From Tenacibaculum sp. 190130A14a (GTDB taxonomy: Bacteria > Bacteroidota > Bacteroidia > Flavobacteriales > Flavobacteriaceae), in contig NZ_OZ040189.1 in NCBI RefSeq assembly GCF_964048965.1, positions 2,108,001 through 2,172,000 of the forward strand: DNA of 64,000 bases. The letters run 5' to 3'. Under the pieces are notes generated by a model, which saw only the letters and a list, made by a program, of their open reading frames with translations, was not told the DNA's origin and ran no database searches. Positions 43,706 to 53,267 of the stretch are shown here, piece after piece; within the stretch, counting starts at the first letter, position 1; each line of letters starts with the position of its first letter. The position numbers and the translations under genes were made by a program.

Positions 43706-44539
43706 ATGAAAAATGAACTAACAAACTGGCCTGAAGTTTTCAAAAGCTCTTTTTATAGCCTTTGGGAGAAAATTACACAATCTCTACCAAATATAGCCGC
43801 AGCACTCCTAGTAATTTGTATAGGTATTATTGTTGCTAGAATAATAAGTAAAATTATATCAGCTTTATTGACAAAATTTGGTAATACTAAAATGGGTAGT
43901 GTATTATCTATAGATGATAATAAATATGAAGAAAAAAGTAAAACAGAAATAATAGCATTGTTTTCTAAATTTTCTTACTGGATCGTTGTCTTATTCTTCT
44001 TAGTAGTATCATCTAACGTCCTTGGATGGACAATAGTATCACAAGAAATTGGTGAGCTATTTAGATATATACCTAAGCTTTTGAGTGGAATAATCATTGT
44101 TATTATTGGGTTATATATTGCTCGTTTTATTAAACATACTATTCTAAAAGCTATGAGTTCATTAGAAATGTCTGGATCAAAAGCATTAAGCTCAATGGCC
44201 TTTTATATAGTCTTAATATTTGTTGTAATAACCGCTTTGAATCAAATTGGTGTAGATACATTAATAATCAATCAAAACCTTACCATAATTATAGCATCCA
44301 CTATTCTATCATTTGCAATAGCCTTTGGATTTGCATCAAGAAATATATTAGAAAGCTTTATTTCTGGTTCATACAGCAGAAAAAATCTCGAAATAGGTAC
44401 AGAAATTATCATAGATGGATTTCAGGGTGAAATAGTGAAAGTTGATGCTGTAACTTTTAATGTTGATAATGGTAAGACAATTAAAGTTTTTCCTTTAAAG
44501 ATATTAACTAATATAAACTATGAAATTATTAAGAAATAA
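43706..44539 (+). CDS. MscS-type channel with conserved TM helix repeats, 277 aa
   Basis: Membrane protein with four to five helices: N-terminal TM-helix repeat (LPNIAAALLVICIGIIVARII), a middle pair, and LTIIIASTILSFAIAFGFASR as the pore-like helix, then a short beta domain (IGTEIIIDGFQGEIVKVDA, NGKTIKVFPLKIL). The N-terminal repeat is typical of the conserved TM helix family found with MscS proteins. The C-terminal part lacks the larger MscS vestibule. It belongs to the sigma transcript by spacing. Confidence 0.84.
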   Translation: MKNELTNWPEVFKSSFYSLWEKITQSLPNIAAALLVICIGIIVARIISKIISALLTKFGNTKMGSVLSIDDNKYEEKSKTEIIALFSKFSYWIVVLFFLVVSSNVLGWTIVSQEIGELFRYIPKLLSGIIIVIIGLYIARFIKHTILKAMSSLEMSGSKALSSMAFYIVLIFVVITALNQIGVDTLIINQNLTIIIASTILSFAIAFGFASRNILESFISGSYSRKNLEIGTEIIIDGFQGEIVKVDAVTFNVDNGKTIKVFPLKILTNINYEIIKK

Positions 44540-44558
44540 ATTCACCATTATTATTCAT

Positions 44559-44900
44559 ATGAAAAACAAGCTAATTCAAATGCTTTTTTTATCTGTTTTA
44601 CTACTTAATTCGATAATTACAAAAGCTCAAGAGAATCAAGAGAACAAAGATCAGTTAACAGGATACTATTTAGGTTTTGAAGACGATAAATATAAGTTTT
44701 TATTTACCGAAGAAGCAACTGGAGAAAAAGAAACTATATTTTTCAATCAAGTAACAAACGAAGTTTTAAGTAAAATAGATTTAAGTAAAGAATATTATCA
44801 CGGAGTTAAATTTATAATTACCTATAAAATAATTGAGAATTCTATAAGTAATCAGAAGAAAATTTATCGAATAATTAATCTCAAGGAAATTGATGAATAA
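44559..44900 (+). CDS. Small secreted protein, paralogue C, 113 aa
   Basis: A longer frame begins inside the MscS gene at 44520, but the ATG at 44559 gives a clean signal peptide (IQMLFLSVLLLNSIITKAQ). The mature part has the pattern seen at 33051 and 38717: GYYLGFEDDKYKFLF, ETIFFNQVTNEVLSKIDLSK, GVKFIITYK. The signal is intact, unlike in the 38717 paralogue. Function unknown. Follows the MscS gene after 20 bases. Confidence 0.72.
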   Translation: MKNKLIQMLFLSVLLLNSIITKAQENQENKDQLTGYYLGFEDDKYKFLFTEEATGEKETIFFNQVTNEVLSKIDLSKEYYHGVKFIITYKIIENSISNQKKIYRIINLKEIDE

Positions 44901-44934
44901 TAAAAGGTTTAACTACTATTTATAAGAAAACACA

Positions 44935-45102
44935 ATGAGAGTTCCCACAAACAAGATAGAAGATCCCCCTATAAAAAAATCGACTGATTCAAAAATTAAT
45001 GGAACGAATGAAGAGTCATTATTAAAGTTAATAGGAGAAATAACTTTACTCTTTACCGAATGTTTAGGAGAAGTAGCTGTAAGCTTCTTTAAAAAAAAAT
45101 GA
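44935..45102 (+). CDS. Small ORF, 55 aa, overlapping bactofilin
   Basis: ATG-started frame of 55 residues (MRVPTNKIEDPPIKKSTDSK at the start, then an amphipathic helix with LIGEITLLFTECLGEVAV). The stop overlaps the bactofilin start as ATGA, a sign of translational coupling, so it is probably real. No family recognised. Confidence 0.5.
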   Translation: MRVPTNKIEDPPIKKSTDSKINGTNEESLLKLIGEITLLFTECLGEVAVSFFKKK

Positions 45103-45437
45103 AACCGCACAAAAACGAATACAGTTATTCTCTTTTTAGTAGAAATACCTTAATTAATGGAAAAATTAAAAGTGATTTTGATTCGATAAGATTTGAAGGT
45201 AAAATGAAAGGAGAAATTATATCCTGTAAGAAAATAGTTACTGCTGCTTCTGCAGAAATTATTGGTAACCTAAAAGGAAAGTCAATAGTTCACAATGGAT
45301 TATTGGAAGGTACAATTAAATCTGAAGAGTTATATTTGAAGGAAAATAGTATTACAAATGGAGAAGTCGTATCTAAAGTTATATCCATAGAAAACGCTAT
45401 TTTTAACGGAGATTTAATAATTTCAACAAAAAAATAA
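45099..45437 (+). CDS. Bactofilin-like cytoskeletal protein, 112 aa
   Basis: Polymer-forming right-handed beta-helix protein. The recurring G-x-(I/L)-x-G pattern is visible: LINGKIKSDFDSIRFEGKMK, EIIGNLKGKSIVHNGLLEG, ITNGEVVSKV, NAIFNGDLIIS. Length is typical of short bactofilins. They form filaments near the membrane and scaffold cell-wall or envelope enzymes. It ends the ECF-linked block. Stress linkage is inferred from context. Confidence 0.9.
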   Translation: MKPHKNEYSYSLFSRNTLINGKIKSDFDSIRFEGKMKGEIISCKKIVTAASAEIIGNLKGKSIVHNGLLEGTIKSEELYLKENSITNGEVVSKVISIENAIFNGDLIISTKK

Positions 45438-45799
45438 CAAATATTAAAGAGAGTATTAGGTTTTAAATCAGTAGTTCCAATAATCTAAACATTTCTGAAT
45501 TTTAAAATTAAAACGTAAGTAAAGTTTTCTCAACCGATTTTAAGATAAGAATCATTAATTAATGTTTTTTCATGGCTCCTGTATTAAAATCAATATAACA
45601 GGAGCTAAAACGTTATGAACATTAAATATGAACTATTTTTTTAGTAAATTTCGCTTAGCTATTCATTTTTCTTAGCTTACCACTTCTTATGAACAAACTA
45701 CATTCTGTACTTGTTAAATAGAGTATAAATGAACTCAAATTGTTTTCCTCTCATAAAACATTTCTTCAGCCCCATGTCCAGAAACAAAATTCTAAATAA
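45438..45799. other. Intergenic region with inverted repeat
   Basis: About 360 bases without a gene between bactofilin and the minus-strand GNAT gene. An inverted repeat (GCTCCTGT/ACAGGAGC, 45575-45605, 15-base loop) is present, without a T-run after it in either direction, so it is not a typical terminator. Confidence 0.55.
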
Positions 45800-46288
45800 T
45801 TAAGTAATTAATGATCGATGCATGATATACGTATCTACAAAACCAAGTTGTACATGTCTAAATCCATTTGGTGTAGTTCCAATAATCTTAAAACCAAAAC
45901 GTTCCCATAATTTTACAGCACCAATGTTTGTGCTAACTACAATATTAAATTGCATAGCTTTAAATCCGGAATTCCTAGCCGTTTCCAAAGAATGTTCACA
46001 TAATTGTTTTCCAATTCCTTTTCCTTGAGCCTCTGGATGTATCATATAACTTGCATTGGCTACATGATTTCCTAAATCTAATTGATTCGCTTTAATTATA
46101 TAGGTTCCTAATACACGAACACCTTCCTCATATACAAAGGTTTCCATATAATTCGCAAACCAATGTTTTGCTAAGTCTCTTTTAGGTGTATTCGGATTAA
46201 AAACATAGGTATCTCCTGTTTGAATCACCCTTGAAAAAATGTTCCAAACGGCATCATAATCGGCTAAAGTAGCCTTTCTTATCCCCAT
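45800..46288 (-). CDS. GNAT-family N-acetyltransferase, 162 aa
   Basis: Acetyl-CoA-dependent acyltransferase fold. The motif A pattern lies in GYMIHPEAQ-like SYMIHPEAQGKGIGKQLCEH, and the C-terminal part has NIGAVKLWERFGFKIIGTTP. Substrate cannot be assigned. Three bases separate it from the PlsC-like gene upstream on the minus strand, so it is the second gene of a two-gene unit. Confidence 0.88.
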   Translation of the reverse strand: MGIRKATLADYDAVWNIFSRVIQTGDTYVFNPNTPKRDLAKHWFANYMETFVYEEGVRVLGTYIIKANQLDLGNHVANASYMIHPEAQGKGIGKQLCEHSLETARNSGFKAMQFNIVVSTNIGAVKLWERFGFKIIGTTPNGFRHVQLGFVDTYIMHRSLIT

Positions 46289-46291
46289 AAC

Positions 46292-46825
46292 TTATTGTAA
46301 TTCAGGGGTTGCTCCCACAACATCTTTATAGTAGTCTTTTAAAAAAGCCAAATCTTTGTCAAAATCATCTGTCAAATAATACGGTTCAGATACCGCTATT
46401 TGTTTTCTACCAAAGTCTAAGGTAAACATGATAATTGGTACATTCGCCCCTTTGGCTATATAGTAAAAACCTGTCTTCCACTCCTCTACTTTCTGGCGGG
46501 TTCCTTCTGGTGATAATGCCAAACGAAACTCTTCTCTACTATTAAAAATAGCGACTATAGAATCAACTAAGTTGGTGCTTTTACTTCTATCTACCGGTGC
46601 TCCACCTAACCATCTAAAAATAAAGCCAAATGGTGGTTTAAATAACGACTTTTTACCAATAAAGTTAATTTTGGTACCCCATGAGTTTCTGGCTAAAATA
46701 GCCATAGGAAAATCCTTCCAACTGGTATGTGGCGCTCCAATAACGACGTATTTTTTTAAATCTTTCGGAAATTCACCTACCAACTTCCATCCTAATACTT
46801 TCGAAAAGATAAATTTAGATAACAT
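46292..46825 (-). CDS. Lysophospholipid acyltransferase-like (PlsC family) protein, 177 aa
   Basis: PlsC-type acyltransferase signatures: HX4D motif in APHTSWKDFPM, FIGKKSLFKPPFGFIFRWLG, and the glycine/proline block LSPEGTRQKVEEWKTGFYY. No clear membrane anchor beyond the N-terminal hydrophobic patch. It is short compared with true PlsC (about 240), as in the compact flavobacterial form. Substrate is unknown. Confidence 0.85.
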   Translation of the reverse strand: MLSKFIFSKVLGWKLVGEFPKDLKKYVVIGAPHTSWKDFPMAILARNSWGTKINFIGKKSLFKPPFGFIFRWLGGAPVDRSKSTNLVDSIVAIFNSREEFRLALSPEGTRQKVEEWKTGFYYIAKGANVPIIMFTLDFGRKQIAVSEPYYLTDDFDKDLAFLKDYYKDVVGATPELQ

Positions 46826-46911
46826 GCGTATTCATATTTAGTCTCAATGATACGGTTTTCAGTATAAACATCAAAAAAAATCAGATATATTTGTCTAAAA
46901 GAACTCAACGA

Positions 46912-48288
46912 ATGCAAGACCTTGTTATCTATCTTATTATCGGTATTATAGCGATTATCATTGGAATCATTATTGGTAACTTATTAGGTAAGCTGGCTTT
47001 AAAAAAGGCTACTACTACCCTAGAAAGTGAAAATAATGGCTTAAAAGCTTCTGTAAGCAACCTAGAAATTCAAAAACAAGAAAAAGACAAGGCTTTATTA
47101 CAGTTTCGTGAAGATGTTGCCAAACAATTGGAAGAAAAAACCAAGGAAAACAACGAGTTACGTCGCGAAAAAGAGTTTTCTTCGATAGAATTGGCTAGAA
47201 AAAACGAAGAATTAAAGAATTTACAGCTAAAACTCAACGAAAACAAAGAAGAAGTTGGCAAATTACAAGAAAAATTCACCAAAGAGTTTGAAAATTTGGC
47301 CAATAAAATCTTAGATGAAAAATCCAATAAGTTCACAGAGCAGAACAAAAAGAATATCAAAGAGATTTTGAATCCGCTTCAAGAGAAGATTCAAACCTTT
47401 GAAAAAAAGGTAGAAGACACCCAAAAAGAAAGTATTTCTATGCACTCTGCTTTAAAAGAGCAATTGCTAGGTTTAAAAGAGTTAAATGCTCAAATGAGCA
47501 AGGAAACCATCAATTTAACGAAAGCTTTAAAAGGAGACTCTAAAACTCAAGGAAATTGGGGTGAATTGGTGTTAGAGCGTGTGTTAGAAAAATCTGGATT
47601 GGAAAAAGATCGTGAATATTTTGTACAACAGTCTTTTGTAAATGATGATGGTAAACGTATCATGCCCGATGTGGTGATTCATTTACCAGATAACAAAAAG
47701 ATGATTGTTGATGCTAAGGTATCGTTAACGGCTTATGAGCAATTTGTAAACTCCGATGACGATTTAGAGAAAGAACGCTTCTTAAAAGAGCATATTGGTT
47801 CTTTAAAACGACATGTAGAACAACTTTCTGAAAAGAAATACGAAGATATTTACAAAATTGAATCGCCAGACTTTGTATTGCTATTTGTTCCTATAGAACC
47901 GGCATTTGCTGTTGCATTAGCAGAAGACAATACTTTGTATAACAAAGCTTTTGAAAAGAATATTGTAATTGTAACCCCTACTACGCTACTGGCTACCTTA
48001 CGTACCATAGATACGATGTGGAATAACGAAAAGCAACAACGAAATGCCTTAGAAATTGCACGTCAAGCAGGAGCTTTATACGACAAATTTGAAGGATTGT
48101 TAAAGGATTTAATCAATATTGGTAAGAAAATAGACGGAACAAAAGCTGATTACTCAGCGGCAATGAATAAATTAGTTGAAGGACGTGGAAATTTAATTAC
48201 CAGTGTAGAAAAACTAAAGAAAATGGGTGCAAAAGCAAAAAAAGCCTTGCCACCAACCATTATAGAAAGAGCCAACGAAGCAGAATAA
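46912..48288 (+). CDS. rmuC: RmuC-like DNA recombination protein, 458 aa
   Basis: N-terminal membrane anchor (VIYLIIGIIAIIIGIIIGN), long coiled coil (residues about 35-190), then the RmuC nuclease-like core: QGNWGELVLERVLEKSGLEK, MPDVVIHLPDNKKMIVDAKV, ESPDFVLLFVPIEPAF, MWNNEKQQRNA. A frame with a TTG seven codons earlier exists, but ATG at 46912 is preferred. RmuC limits inversion-type recombination and has been linked to DNA end protection. Length is usual. Confidence 0.93.
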   Translation: MQDLVIYLIIGIIAIIIGIIIGNLLGKLALKKATTTLESENNGLKASVSNLEIQKQEKDKALLQFREDVAKQLEEKTKENNELRREKEFSSIELARKNEELKNLQLKLNENKEEVGKLQEKFTKEFENLANKILDEKSNKFTEQNKKNIKEILNPLQEKIQTFEKKVEDTQKESISMHSALKEQLLGLKELNAQMSKETINLTKALKGDSKTQGNWGELVLERVLEKSGLEKDREYFVQQSFVNDDGKRIMPDVVIHLPDNKKMIVDAKVSLTAYEQFVNSDDDLEKERFLKEHIGSLKRHVEQLSEKKYEDIYKIESPDFVLLFVPIEPAFAVALAEDNTLYNKAFEKNIVIVTPTTLLATLRTIDTMWNNEKQQRNALEIARQAGALYDKFEGLLKDLINIGKKIDGTKADYSAAMNKLVEGRGNLITSVEKLKKMGAKAKKALPPTIIERANEAE

Positions 48289-48315
48289 ATAATAGTACGC
48301 TATATAAAACCCAAA

Positions 48316-48348
48316 AGCCTGACCACTTGATTGTGTCAGGCTTTTTTT
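48316..48348 (+). terminator. Rho-independent terminator of rmuC
   Basis: Stem AGCCTGAC/GTCAGGCT, 11-base loop, followed by TTTTTT, 27 bases after the rmuC stop. Confidence 0.9.
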
Positions 48349-48352
48349 GATA

Positions 48353-48451
48353 TGAAAAATGAACGAATTTCTTATTTAATTTATAAGAAAATACTCTATT
48401 CCGGCTACGATGAGCGCGATATACATCTTTTTCAAAAGCAATTTTTCTAAG
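48353..48451 (+). other. Short open frame, possible gene remnant
   Basis: ATG-started frame of 32 codons beginning MKNERISYLIYKKILYSGYD. It looks protein-like but is tiny, has no partner and lies in the gap between two terminators, so it is more likely a decayed gene start than a functional gene. Confidence 0.25.
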
Positions 48452-48537
48452 TTATGTACTCAAATTTATGCCTTTACTCAACATAAAGAGTTATAAAGTT
48501 TCCCAACGGAGAGAATTACTTGCCGAATGGCATCAAT

Positions 48538-48568
48538 AAAAAAGGCTACCATAACGGTAGCCTTTTTT
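48538..48568 (-). terminator. Bidirectional-type terminator after glyA
   Basis: Stem GGCTACC/GGTAGCC with loop ATAAC, flanked by A-run and T-run, so it works for the minus-strand glyA gene and on plus. Confidence 0.88.
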
Positions 48569-48590
48569 ATAATATATCAAATGCTTGTTG

Positions 48591-49862
48591 TTATACAAAC
48601 AATTTTCTAAAGCTCATCATATCAAATACCTTCTCTCCTATTTGCTCTAATACTTCGTCATTGTTGGCATTGGTAATAGCTTCATCAATTAAATCAACAA
48701 TTTGTACCATATCTTCCTCTACTAAACCACGTGTTGTAACCGCCGCAGTACCTACACGGATACCTGAAGTTACAAATGGCGATTGTGTATCGAAAGGAAC
48801 CATGTTCTTGTTAACGGTAATTTCAGCCTTTCCTAAAGCCTCTTCAGCCTCTTTACCAGTAATATCTTTATTACGTAAATCAATTAACATACAGTGGTTG
48901 TCTGTACCTCCAGAAATAATATCATATCCTTTTGCTACAAATGCATCTGCCATTGCTTTAGCATTTTCACGTACTTGAATAATATATTCTAAGAAATTAT
49001 CAGATAAAGCTTCACCAAAAGCAACTGCTTTTGCTGCAATTACATGCTCTAAAGGTCCTCCTTGGTTTCCTGGGAATACTGCCGAATTAATTAAGGTAGA
49101 CATCTTCTTTAATTTTCCAGACTTTAACTTTAATCCAAATGGATTTTCAAAGTCCTTTCCAATCATAATCATTCCTCCTCTTGGTCCACGTAACGTTTTG
49201 TGTGTTGTAGTGGTAACAATATGACAATGTGGTAACGGATCAGATAAAATTCCTTTGGCAATTAAACCAGCAGGGTGAGAAATATCGGCCATTAAAATAG
49301 CTCCAACGCTATCTGCTACTTCTCTAAAACGTTTAAAGTCCATATCACGAGAATAAGCAGATGCTCCCGCAATAATTAACTTTGGTTTATGTTCTTGAGC
49401 TTGTTTTTCTAAATGATCGTAATCAATTAATCCCGTTTCTTTATCTACACCATAAAACACCGGATTGTATAATTTTCCTGAGAAGTTTACAGGTGATCCG
49501 TGCGTTAAATGTCCACCATGAGATAAATCAAAACCTAAAATAGTATCACCTGGTTGTAAACATGCTGCAAACACTGCTGTATTTGCTTGAGAACCTGAAT
49601 GTGGTTGTACATTTACGTATTCTGCACCAAATAATTCTTTAGCTCTATCAATAGCTATTTGCTCAACGATATCTACTACCTCACATCCACCATAATAACG
49701 TTTGTTTGGATATCCTTCAGCATATTTATTCGTTAAAACCGAACCTTGTGCTTGCATTACTTGCTCACTTACAAAGTTTTCAGAGGCAATTAACTCCAAA
49801 CCATTAGTTTGGCGCTCTTTTTCAGCTCTTATCAATTCAAAAATTTGACTGTCGTGTTGCAT
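48591..49862 (-). CDS. glyA: Serine hydroxymethyltransferase, 423 aa
   Basis: PLP enzyme interconverting serine and glycine with tetrahydrofolate. Signatures: [37 protein letters not shown], the PLP lysine in [17 protein letters not shown], and the C-terminal [11 protein letters not shown]. Full length. A promoter with -33 and -7 elements lies upstream and a terminator follows, so it is monocistronic. One-carbon metabolism. Confidence 0.97.
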   Translation of the reverse strand: MQHDSQIFELIRAEKERQTNGLELIASENFVSEQVMQAQGSVLTNKYAEGYPNKRYYGGCEVVDIVEQIAIDRAKELFGAEYVNVQPHSGSQANTAVFAACLQPGDTILGFDLSHGGHLTHGSPVNFSGKLYNPVFYGVDKETGLIDYDHLEKQAQEHKPKLIIAGASAYSRDMDFKRFREVADSVGAILMADISHPAGLIAKGILSDPLPHCHIVTTTTHKTLRGPRGGMIMIGKDFENPFGLKLKSGKLKKMSTLINSAVFPGNQGGPLEHVIAAKAVAFGEALSDNFLEYIIQVRENAKAMADAFVAKGYDIISGGTDNHCMLIDLRNKDITGKEAEEALGKAEITVNKNMVPFDTQSPFVTSGIRVGTAAVTTRGLVEEDMVQIVDLIDEAITNANNDEVLEQIGEKVFDMMSFRKLFV

Positions 49863-49887
49863 TGTTGTCTAATTAATAATAAAACCT

Positions 49888-49917
49888 CAAAAGTAACAAA
49901 TTCATTTCATGTTCAAA
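49888..49917 (-). promoter_or_regulatory. Promoter of glyA
   Basis: On the minus strand: TTTG (-33) and TACTTTTG (-7) separated by 18 bases, a good match to the Bacteroidota housekeeping consensus, about 25 bases before the ATG. Confidence 0.65.
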
Positions 49918-50007
49918 CAAGATTCTTCTTATAAAATTATACCAAAATTTACGATTATTTTACCTTGATTTTTTTCAGAATTTACAAATTAAATGCAAAA
50001 AATTATG

Positions 50008-50015
50008 TAGGTTTG
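50008..50015 (+). promoter_or_regulatory. -7 element of the fumarylacetoacetase gene
   Basis: TAGGTTTG, matching TAnnTTTG, 25 bases before the ATG. No -33 element at the expected distance was found. Confidence 0.45.
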
Positions 50016-50040
50016 ATGAAAATAAAAACTACACGATTAA

Positions 50041-51321
50041 ATGGAAATAACTGCAAATAATCCGAATAGAAAGTCATGGATTAAAGTTGATGAAAATTCA
50101 GATTTCCCTATTCAAAATATTCCCTTCGGCGTTTTTTTAACAAAAGACGACATTATTACTATTGGTACAAGAATTGGTGATTACGCTATTGATTTAGGTG
50201 CATTACACCAATTAGGATACTTCGAAGGAATCCCGTTAACGGATGATATCTTCTTACAAGATACTTTAAACGATTTTATTGCCGATGGAAGAAAAACATG
50301 GCGCTTAGTACGTAATAGAATCGCAGATATCTTTGATGTTACTAACAGTGCTTTACGTGACAATGCAGAGCACAAAGACAAAATAATTTTTAGAATGGAA
50401 GACGTAGAAATGCAATTACCAGTGGCTGTTGGTGATTATACAGATTTCTACGCTAGTAAAGAACACGCTACCAATGTAGGTTCTTTATTTAGAGATCCAG
50501 AAAATGCTTTACTACCAAACTGGTTACACATTCCTATTGGATACCACGGAAGAAGTTCTTCTATTGTTCCTTCAGGAACTCCAATTCGTCGTCCATTAGG
50601 ACAACAAAGACCTAGTGAAGGTGAAGTTACTCCTAATTTCGGACCATCTAAACTATTAGATTTCGAATTAGAAATGGCTTTTATTACCACTGTAGCGAAT
50701 GATTTAGGAGAAAGAATTCCTATTGAAGAAGCAGAAGATTATATTTTCGGATTGGTATTATTTAACGACTGGTCAGCACGTGATATTCAAGCTTGGGAAT
50801 ATGTACCATTAGGGCCTTTCTTAGGAAAGAACTTTGCGTCTACAATTTCACCTTGGATTGTTACTTTAGATGCTTTAGAGCCTTTTAGAGTAGAAAATCC
50901 AAAGCAGGTACATGAACCATTACCTTACTTACGTAAAGAAGGTAAAGATAGTTATGATATCAATTTACAAATGGCTATCAAACCAGAGAATACCGAAGAA
51001 ACTGTAGTTTGTAATTCAAACTTTAAGTATATGTATTGGACTATGGTACAACAATTAACACATCATACTGTAAATGGATGCCCAGTAAACTCAGGAGATA
51101 TGATGGGTAGTGGTACTATTTCTGGACCAACAAAGGATAGCTTCGGTTCTATGTTAGAATTAACTTGGAGAGGACAAAATCCTTTAAAAATGAATGATGG
51201 TACGGAGCGTAAATTTATCAATGACCACGATACTGTAATTATGCGTGGATATTGTAAAAACGACAAAATACGTATTGGTTTTGGAGAATGTACAGGTAAA
51301 ATATTACCAGCTGAAGAGTAA
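50041..51321 (+). CDS. fahA: Fumarylacetoacetase, 426 aa
   Basis: Last enzyme of tyrosine degradation, giving fumarate and acetoacetate. Signatures: YTDFYASKEHATNVG with metal ligands, PIGYHGRSSSIVPSGTPIRR, LDFELEMAFI, FNDWSARDIQAWEYVPLGPF and SGTISGPTKDSFGSMLELTW. Full length matches the family. A terminator follows at 51343. The gene stands alone between glyA and the S41 peptidase gene. Confidence 0.96.
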   Translation: MEITANNPNRKSWIKVDENSDFPIQNIPFGVFLTKDDIITIGTRIGDYAIDLGALHQLGYFEGIPLTDDIFLQDTLNDFIADGRKTWRLVRNRIADIFDVTNSALRDNAEHKDKIIFRMEDVEMQLPVAVGDYTDFYASKEHATNVGSLFRDPENALLPNWLHIPIGYHGRSSSIVPSGTPIRRPLGQQRPSEGEVTPNFGPSKLLDFELEMAFITTVANDLGERIPIEEAEDYIFGLVLFNDWSARDIQAWEYVPLGPFLGKNFASTISPWIVTLDALEPFRVENPKQVHEPLPYLRKEGKDSYDINLQMAIKPENTEETVVCNSNFKYMYWTMVQQLTHHTVNGCPVNSGDMMGSGTISGPTKDSFGSMLELTWRGQNPLKMNDGTERKFINDHDTVIMRGYCKNDKIRIGFGECTGKILPAEE

Positions 51322-51342
51322 GGTTAACTACATTTAAAATAT

Positions 51343-51374
51343 AAAAACTCGCTATTATCTAGCGAGTTTTTCTT
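51343..51374 (+). terminator. Rho-independent terminator
   Basis: Stem AAAAACTCGCT/AGCGAGTTTTT with a 7-base loop, followed by T-rich sequence; it lies between convergent genes and can act in both directions. Confidence 0.88.
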
Positions 51375-51391
51375 TTATAACCACTTACCTC

Positions 51392-53116
51392 CTATTTTAA
51401 AGTAGCTATAAGTTCTAATATGGTTTTTAATGCTTTGTCTTTACCTTCAAAATAATCTTTCCCTTTTACAGCTATAGGAACATGTGGAGCAATCCAATGT
51501 CGATGATCTTCTGCACTAGAAGTTTGATGAAACTGAGAAGAAACTAGTCCCATTAATCCAGAATATGGCAATTTAAACCAATTTGCTTCTCCAATATGGT
51601 TTGGACTTGAACCACTGGGTTCTCCCACTAAAATAGCATTTGTATACTTTGTTATTTCCGTTAATAAGTTTTGAGCAGCTGAAAAAGTTTCTCTTCCCAT
51701 TATTATAAATATTTTTCCTTTTGGATGTGTAATCTCAAAATTCAAAATCATTTTTATTAAAGGTTTTAATAAAGAACCATTCCCTCCATGATTAAACCTT
51801 ATATCTAAAATTAAATGTTCTATTGCTTTTTTTTCAATTTCTAAAGAAACTCGAGCAGCATAATCTTTTATACTTTCTTCTTTTTTATTAGCTACAGCAT
51901 TAAACTGGAGATAAAGTACTTTTTGCTTTGCAAATGAAGTATGCCAATATATGTCTTTTTGCCTCGATAAATATAGAGGTTGTACTTCTTCATTTAATTC
52001 AGGAAGCTTAGGAAAGTCATAAAAGTTCCATGCTCTTGGTTTCAATTTTAGTTCTTTCGTAATTCCTGCCCTGTTTTTTAAAAGTAGCGTAACCTCTTTG
52101 CTTGATTTGACAAGGTTTAATTCTTTTAAAACATCTGGTAAACTTAAATAATACGGTCCCAACCACGAAATTTGCATATCATTGTCTCTAGCGTTCACAA
52201 GGTTTGTTCTTGATAAAGCTTCTTTTACGGGAGTTCCTTCTATTGATACAACTTTATGACCAATCCATTCTTTATATTCCTTTTTAGCATTTACAACGAA
52301 CATACCATCTTCAAAAACATAAAATTGCATTGGCAATTGCTTTAAGGCATTTTGTTTTAGTGTTGTAGGGATTATTAAATTATGTCCATTTCCTAAATAT
52401 CCCAATACTTTCATCAACTTTGCAACGATTTGTTGATCTGTTAATTGATCAATATTTGATTTCATTTGATCTGCCAATTCATCAATCAACTTAATTGTAG
52501 TAGTTCCTGTAATCTTATAATGAGTTTGTTTTATATTCTTTATAAAGTAATTGATGTCTTCAATCCAAGCCGCTTTTCTATCAAATTTTTCGTTTTTATA
52601 AGTTCCTATAAGCTTCTTAAAATCATCATCATTTTCATAAGCCTTAAACGCCGAAATACTGCTTAAGAATGGTTTTTCATCATAACGAGATTCAAAGGCC
52701 ATTTTGAGCCATTTCAACATGTTTGGTTTATCCTTGTTTAAGGCATAGGCTTTTGATATTTTAATCATAATATCATTCGAAGGTGAAGAACCTGTTAGAA
52801 TTTCTTTTAACACAGTTCCTCCTTTGTCTAAACATGCTTTAAAGGCAATGATAGACTTGGAATAGGCTTTCGTTTGAAATAAAGCTGTACCTAACAAATA
52901 ATACAAATCTCCGTCATTTTGATACTGAGAAGTTAAGTTTTCTAACAATTGAACTGCTTTTAACCATTGCTTATTTTTTACCAATTGAACCGCACGTTCC
53001 CTTTCTTTAAAATATTCAATAGGATTTACTACTTTATTATTCAGTATTTGTGAATTCAAGGCCCTTATGTTTAATAACATTATGAATAGAATTCCGATGA
53101 TTTTTAATAATTTCAT
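51392..53116 (-). CDS. S41-family peptidase with TPR N terminus, 574 aa
   Basis: Exported protein: a signal peptide (IIGILFIMLLNIRALNSQ) precedes TPR-type repeats (residues about 40-170, YYLLGTALFQTKAYSKSIIA) and a C-terminal S41/tail-specific peptidase fold: DLRFNHGG-like ILDIRFNHGGNGSLLKPL, and the catalytic serine in GRETFSAAQNLL with GEPSGSSPNHIGE after it. A PDZ-like part lies around residue 290 (GHKVVSIEGTPVKEAL). Substrate unknown. Monocistronic by its surroundings. Confidence 0.86.
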   Translation of the reverse strand: MKLLKIIGILFIMLLNIRALNSQILNNKVVNPIEYFKERERAVQLVKNKQWLKAVQLLENLTSQYQNDGDLYYLLGTALFQTKAYSKSIIAFKACLDKGGTVLKEILTGSSPSNDIMIKISKAYALNKDKPNMLKWLKMAFESRYDEKPFLSSISAFKAYENDDDFKKLIGTYKNEKFDRKAAWIEDINYFIKNIKQTHYKITGTTTIKLIDELADQMKSNIDQLTDQQIVAKLMKVLGYLGNGHNLIIPTTLKQNALKQLPMQFYVFEDGMFVVNAKKEYKEWIGHKVVSIEGTPVKEALSRTNLVNARDNDMQISWLGPYYLSLPDVLKELNLVKSSKEVTLLLKNRAGITKELKLKPRAWNFYDFPKLPELNEEVQPLYLSRQKDIYWHTSFAKQKVLYLQFNAVANKKEESIKDYAARVSLEIEKKAIEHLILDIRFNHGGNGSLLKPLIKMILNFEITHPKGKIFIIMGRETFSAAQNLLTEITKYTNAILVGEPSGSSPNHIGEANWFKLPYSGLMGLVSSQFHQTSSAEDHRHWIAPHVPIAVKGKDYFEGKDKALKTILELIATLK

Positions 53117-53267
53117 TCTAAGATTTTATAATTTATATAATAGACAATACTTGTATGTAAATAGTTGCCTACAGCTGAAAGTTTATTGGAAATAACAAGT
53201 TTATTCTAGTCTCTTTATTGTATTTTATAGTTGTTAATCATGACGATACCCCTATAGTTTTGTTACA

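Noticed and set aside
45573-45607. Inverted repeat after bactofilin considered as terminator
   Set aside because: No T-run follows on either strand and the loop is 15 bases, so it was kept only as an unexplained repeat.
48520-48978. Long plus-strand open frame of 152 codons opposite glyA
   Set aside because: It is antisense to the conserved glyA gene, begins inside the terminator region and encodes no recognisable protein; glyA codon structure creates it.
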